From Pseudogymnoascus destructans (lineage: Eukaryota > Ascomycota > Leotiomycetes > Thelebolales > Thelebolaceae), in contig NW_020167568.1 in NCBI RefSeq assembly GCF_001641265.1, positions 1-56,355 on the forward strand: a stretch of 56,355 nt of DNA, written 5' to 3'. The notes under the pieces were generated by a model. That model saw nothing but the letters and a program-made list of their open reading frames with translations. It had not been told where the DNA came from and did not search any database. Below are positions 43,536-52,883 of the stretch, piece after piece (positions within the stretch are counted from its first letter, which is position 1; every line of letters starts with the position of its first letter). Made by a program: the position numbers and the translations under genes.

Positions 43536-43761
43536 TGTTACAATTATAGCTTACGGTTGTTATGGTTGTTATGGTTATTACAGTTGTTACGGTTGTTACG
43601 GGTGCAGCCTTAGCCATCAAGGCTACAACTGCTAAGCAGACAACTGTATATTATGAGGAATAGCCTCACCTTCCTTCCTTTTTCTTCTTCTCATCTCTTT
43701 AGATTCAATCTAGCCTATTATTCTCTGGACTGGCTTCTTGACCTCCGTGACCATTGTAACA
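43536..43761 (+). repeat. 3' LTR of element D2
   Basis: The segment starts TGTTACAATTATAG, ends CCATTGTAACA and lies directly after the G-rich polypurine tract and TAG. It contains repeats of GGTTGTTA(C/T). It differs considerably from the D1 LTR, so D2 is a separate subfamily. Confidence 0.75.
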
Positions 43762-43981
43762 TTGTTGACTAAGTGATCCTCCTTGCTAAGCCTAGATTCT
43801 AAACTCCTACGGAAGAAGCTGTTCTATATGGCAGCATAGAAGAACCACCCACTAGACAACACTTGGTATCCCGCTACAAACTTCAACAATGCACCTGAAC
43901 TCACACAAACTTTCCACCGAAAATACCCGCAGAAGCCACAATGATCTTGCTCTTGATCAGGAGATTAATCTTAGTAGGGGG
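43762..43981 (+). repeat. Duplicated pol tail of a second D-type element
   Basis: After a short leader-like stretch (TTGTTGACTAAGTGATCC), 43792-43981 repeats 43331-43530 with a few changes: the chromodomain tail, GAACTCACACAA, the TCAGGAGAT...CTTAGTAGGGGG polypurine tract. This fits a second, heavily deleted element sharing the LTR at 43536-43761. Element C begins exactly where its 3' LTR would be. Confidence 0.7.
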
Positions 43982-44294
43982 TGTAAGGATGCCTCCTTAC
44001 ACGGGGTACCCTCGGACCCGTAAGACAACGCGGAATAGGCGACATAGTAGTATAGCAGCATAGATGTTCTAGGGTCAGGGTCGATTCGGGCGGCAGACGG
44101 GAGTGGATCTACCGGTACGCTAAGGCCTAGCCGAGTCGGACCCCATTTAGGTACATAAGGGGTAGGAAGCTATAAGCTCCCCTTTCATCTTTTTTGTATC
44201 CTTCGTAGTAGACCTATAGGATAGAATACAGCATCACCTCCGACTCGCACTCCCATATGCACCTACGGAGAGCCGTATTCCCTGTGTCCTTACA
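43982..44294 (+). repeat. 5' LTR of element C
   Basis: The 313-bp LTR runs from TGTAAGGATGCC to GTGTCCTTACA. It contains ATCTTTTTTGTAT at 44187-44199, complementary to the primer-binding site. By analogy with Tf1, transcription would begin at or close to this motif, which would make the first ~205 bp U3. Confidence 0.95.
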
Positions 44295-44296
44295 TT

Positions 44297-44309
44297 ATAC
44301 AAAAAAGAT
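44297..44309 (+). promoter_or_regulatory. Primer-binding site, self-priming type (element C)
   Basis: ATACAAAAAAGAT, two bases after the LTR, is the perfect 13-base complement of 44187-44199. No TGG tRNA-type start is present. The same pair and spacing occur in element B, whose LTR is otherwise diverged, so the pairing is conserved. Confidence 0.75.
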
Positions 44310-44489
44310 CACGCTTGCCGGGGACGGCCGTACCTAAATAATATCCCACAACCGGAACGACTCAGGAGAACTGTCGAAACACCACCGACCGCGACTCGGT
44401 GACATTTCGAAGTAGAGACCTGATGACTCCAAATAGCCGTGACCCCAGAGAACTCACGGACAGCCAGTGGATCAGGGTTTGATCCTGCA

Positions 44490-44658
44490 GACATAGTAGT
44501 ATAGCAGCATAGATGTTCTAGGGTCGGGGTCGATTCGGGCGGCAGACGGGAGTGGATCTACCGGTACGCTAAGGCCTAGCCGAGTCGGACCCCATTTAGG
44601 TACATAAGGGGTAGGAAGCTATAAGCTCCCCTTTCATCTTTTTTGTATCCTTCGTAGT
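44490..44658 (+). repeat. LTR segment duplicated inside the leader of element C
   Basis: This 169-bp copy of LTR bases 44041-44209 lies between the primer-binding region and gag. At the only site where the two LTRs differ it carries the 3' LTR base (GGGTCGGGG). It ends just after ATCTTTTTTGTATCC, the putative self-primer. Element B lacks it. It probably arose by template switching in reverse transcription and leaves gag starting 22 bases downstream. Confidence 0.85.
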
Positions 44659-44679
44659 TCGATACACCCCCGAATCAAG

Positions 44680-45978
44680 ATGTCGCGCAAGACGACACAA
44701 AACCCACCACCCGACAATGACGGTCAACCGCTACGAATGACAACTAGGCAAACCGCCACAGCGGGCACGACCGCAGGGCCATCCGAAAGCCCCCCGGATC
44801 GCATAGCGAACCTCGAGAACGAGATGCGGGAGCTCAAGGCGATGGTAGCCAGCCTCGTAGCTAGCCAGACCCGAATACCGTCTACGCCACCACCGGCTGC
44901 CGACGCCCCAGTGCGCACCATTGAGGCCGACGAAGACGAACAGCCTGCACCGACAATGCGAAACACGCCCGGCACCGTTCGACTGCCACCTGTCGACAAT
45001 GCGCGCTCTCCTTCAATCCCGGGTCTACCCCGACAGTACACCGTGGACCCTCCGAACCGTTACAAGAAATCCACCATCTCTGAGAAGATTACGCCGCTCA
45101 GCGATGGGATAGAACATACCTTTATGCAATGGAGCGCGTCCATTCGGGACCGACTTGTAGTCAATGAGGACCACTACCCTACCGACGTCTCGAGAAGAGC
45201 GTTGATATGGGGAACTACGACCGGCCTGGCAAAGAAATATCTGGAACCCCAATACCTATCGGATACGCATGGCTTCCAGAGCGCAGACGAAATGATGGAC
45301 CTATTAGGATCATATTACCTTACGGGTAATGAGACCGAACAGGCCCGGAACGAATTCGACGATATGCAGATGGGCGAAAAGGGTCACTTACACGAAACCT
45401 TCCCCGAGTTCAAAGCCCGCTTCCAAAGTGCGGCGATTACGGGACAAGTATCACAATCGGAGTGGTTTCGGTATATGTGGAACAAGCTCACACCGCAATT
45501 CCGCAGCCGCGTGGCGGTCGTGAAGGACCAATGGAAAGGCGATTACCTCACCATGGTCCGAGCCTTAACCGCCTTTGACCAAGAGCGACGCAGGAACGGC
45601 GAGTTGAGCTCCCAGTCCAAGAGCGGCGAGTCGAGCTTCCCAGGACGGGCCCGCCTCGGCTCATCCAGGTTCCCGCCTGTGGAGGCCGCCAAGACCCAAC
45701 CACCGAAGACGACAAGAAGTCCGTTGGGTTCCTTCCAGAGGACTCCTTTCATACCCACCGCCCCCAAGCCGGACATAACAGGTCGCGTGCGGACCGCCGT
45801 GCCGGCTGCGTCTGGAAACTGTTTCAAATGCGGGAAGCCCGGTCATTTCCAGGACAGGTGCCCGCTCAACCCCACAGTCAAAGAGATTGACCGCGAAGCC
45901 CCTGAACCCGAAGAGCAGTGGGAGGAGGCAGTCGAACTCCAATCGGATGCGTCCCTGGAGGAAAACGACGAGGCCTAG
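44680..45978 (+). CDS. Element C gag
   Basis: The 432-residue structural polyprotein forms the virus-like particle. The N-terminus is polar, followed by a helix (IANLENEMRELKAMVASLVA). The capsid domain shows FMQWSASIRDRL, YYLTGNETEQARNEF and YMWNKLTPQFRSRV. A basic Ser/Pro-rich stretch precedes one nucleocapsid zinc knuckle, CFKCGKPGHFQDRC (about residue 390). The end is acidic. The frame is intact. It ends TAG at 45976-45978, and pol overlaps it in the -1 frame. Confidence 0.93.
   Translation: MSRKTTQNPPPDNDGQPLRMTTRQTATAGTTAGPSESPPDRIANLENEMRELKAMVASLVASQTRIPSTPPPAADAPVRTIEADEDEQPAPTMRNTPGTVRLPPVDNARSPSIPGLPRQYTVDPPNRYKKSTISEKITPLSDGIEHTFMQWSASIRDRLVVNEDHYPTDVSRRALIWGTTTGLAKKYLEPQYLSDTHGFQSADEMMDLLGSYYLTGNETEQARNEFDDMQMGEKGHLHETFPEFKARFQSAAITGQVSQSEWFRYMWNKLTPQFRSRVAVVKDQWKGDYLTMVRALTAFDQERRRNGELSSQSKSGESSFPGRARLGSSRFPPVEAAKTQPPKTTRSPLGSFQRTPFIPTAPKPDITGRVRTAVPAASGNCFKCGKPGHFQDRCPLNPTVKEIDREAPEPEEQWEEAVELQSDASLEENDEA
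45960..45966 (+). promoter_or_regulatory. Candidate -1 frameshift site (element C gag/pol)
   Basis: GGAAAAC, read in gag as G-GAA-AAC, lies nine bases before the gag stop and within the short gag/pol overlap. The -1 frame continues GKRRGLGKGSFLGL into protease. D1 has the same heptamer at its gag end. It is not a perfect X-XXY-YYZ site, so the assignment is tentative. Confidence 0.5.
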
Positions 45979-48900
45979 GGAAAGGCTCCTTCCTAGGTCT
46001 ACGCAAATGTGATCTGCGAGATCTCGACCTACAAGAACTCTTGGGCGGAACCCAGTTCTTAGTCGACACGACGCTGAGTCTGAACGGACTCGGTGTGCAA
46101 ACGAAGGCTCTCGCAGACACAGGAGCAAACGGATACCTCGTCATCAACAAGCCCTTCGCGCTACGACTGTCGAAGGCGCTTCAGAGCCCCATACGGAAAC
46201 TGCCCTACTCTGTACCCATACGTGGTTTTCAGCGAAAAATCCAAAGTCACGTATCGGAGTATATTCGGTTGCACTTAACAGTCGAAGGACGCTGAATATA
46301 TAACTGCCCCTTTGTGCTCCTGGACCTCGGAGCGCAAGATGTGATAATTGGGAGGAAGCTTTTCAGCCGCTTCCGAATACTACTCGACTCTGCAAAGAGC
46401 CGGCTAGTATGGCCAAAGGAGTACCCGCCTACTCCTAGCTGGAGCAAGGAGATCACCTTGCCCTACCACTCGCGCGAAACGTCCATTCGACATCCTTCTC
46501 ACCAGTCGGATGCGAATCGTAGGGATGCCGCAATCCACCACGAAGACAGACGCCGCGCAGGCGGACGCTCGATGGAAATGAAAGTGATAATTTCGGACTC
46601 CGGAATGACCACCGACACTGCCCCGAGTACACCTCAGATCCCAGGGGTACCTTTCTTGCCACCGGCGAAGCCTGTACCAAGCTTCACGCCGGTGCACATC
46701 TGCGAGATCGGTGCAAACGCCTTCCACCACGAGATGATGCGAAGCGATGCCGAGTTCTTCCAGACCAGCCTTTACGAGATCGATCAGATCATTCGGGAAA
46801 AAGAATCCGAAGAGGATGACGAGACGATATCACTCATCCAGGAGAAACTCCCGCCTGTGCACCGAAAGTACACCGACGTCTTCTCAAAATCGGAATCTGA
46901 TAAATTACCACCACACCGGGTATACGATCATAAGATACAGCTAGAGGCGCCGTTACCAAACGCTTTCTCCCCGCTCTACCGGCAAGGCACCAAAGAGCTT
47001 AAGGCTACCAAGCAATACCTGCTGGAGAACCTGGAGAAAGGCTTCATCGTCAATAGCAATAGCCCCTTTGCGTCCCCTATACTCTTCGTTAAGAAAGCGG
47101 ACGGCAAACTGAGGTTCTGCATTGATTACCGCAAGCTGAACGGACTCACCCGCAACGATCCGTACCCTATACCGCGCATCGACGAACTACTTGGACGGGT
47201 GTCGAAAGCCAAGATTTTCACGAAACTAGATATCCGACAAGCCTTCCATCGCATACGAATGCACCCTGACTCCGAAGAGTATACTACCTTTCGGACTCGA
47301 TATGGATCTTATAAGTGCAAGGTGCTGCCGTTCGGACTGACCAACGGCCCCGCAACGTACCAGCGCTACATGAACGACGTCCTCATGCAATACTTGGACG
47401 ACTTCTGTACGGCTTACCTCGACGACATTCTCATATACTCCGAGGACCCTACGGAACATATAGAGCACGTACACAAAGTCCTACAGCGCCTTCGTGAGGC
47501 AGGGCTACAAGCCGACCTCAAGAAGTGCGAGTTCAATGTTACCCGAACTAAGTACCTGGGTTACATACTGACCACTTCCGGTGTCGAGGCGGACCCCGAC
47601 AAGATCGAACCCCTTCGAAACTGGATTCGACCGACCACCGTTACCGGTGTGAAATCCTATCTAGGCTTCTGTGGGTTCTACCGCCAGTTCATACGCAATT
47701 TCGGGAAGATCGCGAAGCCCCTGACTACCATCACGAGCCCCTCGGAGCCGTTCCTATGGACTGAGGAATGTGAGAACGCCTTTGAAGAATTACGGCGGCA
47801 GCTACTAGCGGTGCAGGCACTACACCACTTCAACCCCGAATTGCCTACGAAGCTAGAGACCGACTCTTCAGACGGAGTCGTCGCCGGCGTGCTATCACAA
47901 GAGCACCCGGACCAGCTCTGGTACCCAGTGAGCTTCTACAGCCACGTCCTTACCGGCCATGAGATCAACTGGGAAATCCATGACAAGGAACTCTTCGCCA
48001 TCGTGAAAGCGTTCGCGAAATGGAGACCTGAGTTGGCCTCTGTTACGCAGCGAGTCGAGGTGTATACGGACCACCGCTCGCTCGAATACTTCATGACGAC
48101 GAAGGTTCTCACCGCGAAGCAGGTGCGATGGATGGAACTACTATCCGACTTCAACTTCCACATTACGTATACGGCAGGTAAGAATAACCTGAAGGCTGAT
48201 ATTCTGAGCCGAAGAGACCAAGACCTCGTAATGCAACAGAAAGTCAAGTTGGATAGTCGTGCGAGGGTGTTGCTTGGCCCTGCCCGCCTACACCCCCGTA
48301 TCAGTGCCGAGTTGGCCGACAGTTATGTAGCATCGATCAATGCCATCGACCCCCCAAAGGCGCAGATGCCCTTCGATCTGATCGAGGCACTATGCGTAGA
48401 CAACCGGAAGTCGTTCGCCGAGACACGCGCGAAACAACCCTTACCGGATGGGTACGCCCTAGCCGACCAACTCCTCCTGTACAAAGACCGCCTATGTGTG
48501 AACCGCCACACCGAGCTGTGTACGAAACTCATCCGAGAGGCGCATGACCAGGTGTCGACGGCGCACCCCAGCGGCCGGAAGACCTACCAGTTGCTTGCCC
48601 AGAAGTATCGCTGGGTCGGTATGGAAGCGGACTGCATACGGTATGTGCGTAACTGCGCGACATGCCGCCTTTCGCACACCAATGTCACAAAGCAACAGGG
48701 CTTTCTACACCCCCTACCGGTACCCGACTACCCTATGCAACACCTTACGATGGACTTCAAGGAGTTCCCAAGGGACAAGCACGGGTACGACAGCATCCTA
48801 GTGTTTATGGACCGCCTCGGGAAGAGTTCGGTGACCATACCGTGTTATAAGACTACAGATGCACGACAAATGGCGCAGCTGTTCATCGAATGGATATATC

Positions 48901-49940
48901 GATTCGGGCACACCCCGGTATCGATCGTCAGTGACCGCGGACCCCAATTCGTGTCATCCTTCTGGCACGAGTTCTGCCGGATCATCGGCGTCAAGATCAA
49001 GCTGTCGACAGCCTATCACAAGCAGACCGACGGGCAGACGGAAATCATGAATCGGTATATCGATCAGAGACTGAGGCCCTTCGTATCACATTACCAGGAT
49101 AACTGGAGCGAGCTCATTCCCATCATGGATCGGGTGCAAATGACCCTTCCCCATGCCTCGATCGGAATGATCCCCTACCGACTCAAGTACGGAACTGATC
49201 TGCGCACCAGTTGGGACTGGGAAACCCCAAAAGCCACGACCCCTAGGGAAGTCATGAACCAGAAGGAAGCCAAAGCAGTAGCAAACCGCATGCACTCCGC
49301 ATGGATTTACGCAAAGGAGAACATGGCCAAAGCACAAGAGGATATGTCTAAATACGCGAATCGACGCCGACGAGCCATTGACTGGGACGTAGGAGACAAG
49401 GTTTACCTATCGACCAAGAATCTGAAAAATCACCGCCCTAGCCGTAAGCTGGGGCAACAATGGGTCGGACCCTATACGGTACTGGAACAAATCGGACACG
49501 CCTTCCGACTAGACCTACCGAAGGGTTCCCAAATACACGATGTCTTCTCTCCAGACGTACTCATCAAGGCTCCGAATAACCCGCTGCCCGGTCAAGCAGC
49601 GCCTGAGCCAAGCAGCGAAGTCGTAGACGGCCTAGAGGAGTGGGAGGTCGAAAAGATCCTCGCCGTAAGGATCCGGCGAAAACAACTTCAATACCAGGTA
49701 TCCTGGGTCGGATACGATCCGGACCCGGAATGGTACCCCGCCTCAAACTTTAAGAACTCCCCCTACAAAATCCGGGAGTTCCACGCGGAGTACCCAAACC
49801 TGCCAGGACCACCGCAGGACCTACCCGGCTGGATCACGGAATGGGAGACAGGCAAACCAAGCTACGATCACGAGAGGCACGGCAAAGCAGAGGAAAACAG
49901 CGTCGTTGCTACCTACGACACTAAACTAAACACCCTCTAA
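45966..49940 (+). CDS. Element C pol, one in-frame TGA
   Basis: One continuous frame, broken only by TGA at 46293-46295, encodes protease (KALADTGANGYLV, about 46110), RT (FTKLDIRQAFHRIRM, 47217; YLDD, about 47415), RNase H (TDSSDGVVAGVLSQ, TDHRSLEYFMTTK), integrase with HHCC (HPSGRKTYQLLAQKYRW, CATCRLSHTN), core (FKEFPRDKHGYDS, SDRGPQF, KQTDGQTE), GPY/F module (GPYTVLEQIGHAFRL) and a C-terminal chromodomain (EEWEVEKILAVRIRRKQLQY, YPASNFKNSPY). The TGA lies in the protease/RT linker, in a context (CGC TGA) consistent with CGA-to-TGA. Otherwise the polyprotein of about 1,320 residues is full length. Expression would need -1 frameshifting from gag. Confidence 0.93.
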
Positions 49941-50095
49941 GCCAGGGCACCCTCAGAGCCGTAGCCCTTGCGGAAGCCACCCTTCCCAAACGTCTCACCG
50001 GCGTCGCAACAAGCGGCTACCACCATGAGAGACGAAGGGTCGAAGTGACCCCACGCGAAAGACCACGCCCGAGTTCCCTCCAGCACAGGGCCCGT

Positions 50096-50848
50096 TCACC
50101 CAATCGGGTTCTCCCCATTCCCCTCCTCCTCCTCCCCCCTCTTCCTCTTCCCGCCATTGCGGGGAGCCACCGCAACAGCCCCGGCCAACTTCCCCACCGC
50201 CTTCTCCACCTTCGCGACCGCAGTCGCCACGAAGCTCACCTCCTTCCCCACCTTGTCGGTGGTTTTATCCACCGTCCCCAGCAAGGAGACGGCGCGGGCC
50301 TGCCCCGCGAGGAGCTTCCCCGTATCCTCCTTCAACCCCTCCACCGCGGCGGCGAGGTCCTACCTAGGAGTCAGACCCAGAACAAGAACAACAGAAAGGG
50401 GAAAACTTACCTTGATGGCAGCGAGGGTGGCCAGCCCCTGAATGTACTGCGCCCCCTCAAAGGGGGAGCGCAGGGCCGGCATGGCGGCGCTGGAGAGGTC
50501 GGCCACGCGCGCGACCTCCTTGTAGGTCTTGAGGGTGGTGGCCGGGACGGGAGGGGTGGCCGCTTCGGCGGCGACGATGGCGGCATATTCCTCCTCGAGG
50601 AACCAGAGAATCTATCCCCCAGAAAGTCAGCACAGGAAACCAACCACCAGACCGAACAGCACCCGAGAACTCACCGGCACACATGGTGCCTTCTGCTTCA
50701 CGCAGTAGGCGCACTTGGAGCTTTTCTCGCTCCAAACGCACTCGTGCTCCATGGGAGCATCGTCGGGTGTCCCAATACGGCGCACGCATCTCATACAGAG
50801 GACGCGGTACGCAGCCGGGAGGGCCCCGGGGGGCAGCAGGACGGGCAT
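50096..50848 (-). CDS. Antisense three-exon Cys-rich accessory gene of element C
   Basis: This is an intact spliced gene opposite to gag-pol, in the 1.4-kb gap between pol and the 3' LTR. Exons 50848-50675, 50611-50411 and 50359-50096 (58, 67 and 87 codons plus stop) join in phase 0 to 212 residues. Introns have GTGAGT and GTAAGT donors, CTGAC branch sites and ATAG/GTAG acceptors. Exon 1: MPVLLPPGALPAAYRVL, then CMRC, HECVWSEKSSKCAYC and CVP. Exon 2 is Ala-rich and helical (ILWFLEEEYAAIVAAEAATP). Exon 3 has coiled-coil-like heptads (VGKEVSFVATAVAKVEKAVG) and a basic then acidic tail (GGKRKRGEEEE). Zinc binding and nuclear location are inferred. The protein family is not recognised. Elements A and B carry diverged copies. 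Confidence 0.75.
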
Positions 50849-50864
50849 CTTCGCGAAAAGGTTT

Positions 50865-51087
50865 CCTACAAAACCGTCAGCCCCAAGCCCAGAAGTTATC
50901 ACCTACGCGTCGGCGCGCAATCATCACCTACTCGGTCGTCTGGTTTGTTTTGTTTCCTATGAAACAATCAGATTAGTATACAGTATACGAACAAGAGGGG
51001 CTACTTACTGGATTCGGGAGGTGGGTTCGTAGGCGGTGTTGTTGTAAAAAGAAGCCTTCGAATCCTGGGTGGAATCGGTTGCTCCAT
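50865..51087 (-). other. Possible upstream exons/leader of the antisense gene
   Basis: Two more intron-like units precede the Cys-rich exon: GTAAGT at 51008 to ATAG at 50957, with a TACTAATCTGAT branch, and GTAGGT near 50931 to TGTAG at 50866, with GCTGAC. Element B conserves both (donor of the first mutated to ATAAGT). An ATG at 51087 opens MEQPIPPRIRRLLFTTTP, but joining all units does not keep the frame into MPVLLPP, so this may be a spliced 5' leader. Confidence 0.4.
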
Positions 51088-51366
51088 AACAACCGCTTAG
51101 AACAATGAATTTTCTGAGGAGTAGTAGCGCGCGCACAGTAACTAAGAAACTCGCGACGCGCAACACCACAACTGGATACTATACGGTGCCAACTCGGACC
51201 TCAACAATCCGCTTTTATTAGGAACAAAGCACGCTCCGCGATCCATCCCACGGACGCATTCAGCACCACGATCTTCGAACAAAGACTACCTAGACCATAC
51301 CGACACTCGGCTACCATTCGGTCGGCACACGGAGCCACGCGCTTTGAGGACAAAGCACTCTCTCAA

Positions 51367-51378
51367 GGGGGGGGGTAA
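51367..51378 (+). promoter_or_regulatory. Polypurine tract of element C
   Basis: A run of nine G residues followed by TAA directly precedes the 3' LTR. Elements B, D1 and D2 have equivalent G-runs at the same place. This is the expected plus-strand primer. Confidence 0.75.
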
Positions 51379-51691
51379 TGTAAGGATGCCTCCTTACACG
51401 GGGTACCCTCGGACCCGTAAGACAACGCGGAATAGGCGACATAGTAGTATAGCAGCATAGATGTTCTAGGGTCGGGGTCGATTCGGGCGGCAGACGGGAG
51501 TGGATCTACCGGTACGCTAAGGCCTAGCCGAGTCGGACCCCATTTAGGTACATAAGGGGTAGGAAGCTATAAGCTCCCCTTTCATCTTTTTTGTATCCTT
51601 CGTAGTAGACCTATAGGATAGAATACAGCATCACCTCCGACTCGCACTCCCATATGCACCTACGGAGAGCCGTATTCCCTGTGTCCTTACA
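51379..51691 (+). repeat. 3' LTR of element C
   Basis: The 313-bp LTR has one difference from the 5' LTR. It is followed directly by CGAGAGGAGCGC, part of a D-family leader. Confidence 0.95.
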
Positions 51692-51974
51692 CGAGAGGAG
51701 CGCACTTCCCTCACAGTTATATCCTTGTTGAGGGAGCATTGTAAAAGGTCTGACTTGCGAAGGTGGTGTGTGTGTGTCGAGCTGACTGTCGAGAGCCAAC
51801 TTTGAGGGGTTGCCTCAAGATCGTCCTGGAATTGACTTCAGGATAAGGTTTCTGGTTCTGGGGTTTCCAAAGAATGCATTTCGATTTCGATTTCGATTTC
51901 AGAAGAGGGTTCAGCTCGAAGAGCAGGAAAAGAGGTATAAGAGAGGTTGAGTTTTATGTCACTGTTCACCAACG
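51692..51974 (-). repeat. Fragment of a D-family leader and LTR edge
   Basis: This closely matches the D1 leader (17289-17548) and continues into the first ~16 bases of a D LTR (TGTCACTGTTCACCAA), where solo LTR F3 abuts. Its orientation is opposite to the D2 sequence on the other side of element C, so the C flanks derive from two different insertions. Confidence 0.8.
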
Positions 51975-52883
51975 TGTAATGGTGGGTGCACCAGATGTGA
52001 GAATCTAGCCACCCAAGGAAGGGAGGATTTTACTAAGACAACACACTGTCTTAGGAAACAGAGCCAAAGGGTTGTAGCTTAGACTATTCCACAACGCAGC
52101 AATCAGGTGTATGATATAGTGGAGTGGTTTAGACAAGTTATAACAAATGTTGAGTCTGAGAACTCAGGGATAAGTCAGAGGTTAGCACCTCACTGACTTT
52201 TCAGAAACAAGGAGTAACAAGATCAATGCTTGGAAGCTTGGAAAAGACGTGGAAGTATGTGATAGTCCATTTACTGTATTGTCTGCTTGCCCTTTCTTAA
52301 GGAAAGGGCAATCCTATTTATGCTAAAGGAGTGTAGTTCTCTCATTTTCCAAGACTTTCCATGACTAACCAGGCTTGGTAACTGTAGTCGACATAAGAGA
52401 ATCCCATAGAACCATCTCCTAGGTTCCTAGCCTATAGGAAGTGAAAGGAGGTCCAAGGTCAGAGTACCCCTATAGACAAATTATGTCATAACTTAACCAA
52501 TCTTGTGGGTAACTAAGGAGCGATGACGTGTAATGAATCATAGAGGGTTGTAGAAGCTTTTGGAGCTATATTTCATGTTCCTAGGCCTCTAGTTGATAGA
52601 GATATGTCATGTGTAGTATTAGCCCAGTAACTAAGGAGTGATGTCATGTAATGAATCATAGAGGGTTGTAGAGATATGCTATGTGGTCATATTGGCCCAG
52701 TAACTAAGGAACAATGACGTGTAATGAATCATAGAGGGTTGTAGCAATCGTTGAGTAGTATTGCTCTTGTTGTTGGTGTGACAAGCCAAAATATGTATAG
52801 TGACTTGTAGGTTTGAGGAGGAGATTTCTAAGTTTGCTCTTGAGTTTGATAGCAAACTGAGTGCAACGAATGTCAGTATGACA
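51975..52883. repeat. Solo LTR family F, copy 3
   Basis: The ends are TGTAATGGTGGG and GTATGACA. Flanks CAACG and AAGAA do not match, so one side is rearranged. A ~45-bp motif (GTAACTAAGGAG, then GTGTAATGAATCATAGAGGG) recurs three times between 52510 and 52745. Confidence 0.75.

Larger units (their letters stand above)
43982..51691 (+). mobile_element. Ty3/gypsy chromovirus C, young, almost intact
   Basis: This 7,710-bp element has 313-bp LTRs (43982-44294 and 51379-51691) that differ at one base (A versus G in GGGTC[AG]GGGTCG). In order it has a self-priming primer-binding site, a leader containing a duplicated LTR piece, gag, pol in the -1 frame with a single TGA, an intact spliced Cys-rich gene on the opposite strand, a G-rich polypurine tract and the 3' LTR. 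The flanks are GGGGG and CGAGA, so no target duplication is present. Both flanks are D-family sequence, pointing to rearrangement after insertion. Confidence 0.95.

Noticed and set aside
50931..51087. Including MEQPIPPRIRRLL as the definite N-terminus of the antisense protein
   Set aside because: Joining the visible splice sites puts it out of frame with the Cys-rich exon, and the ATG is absent from element B.
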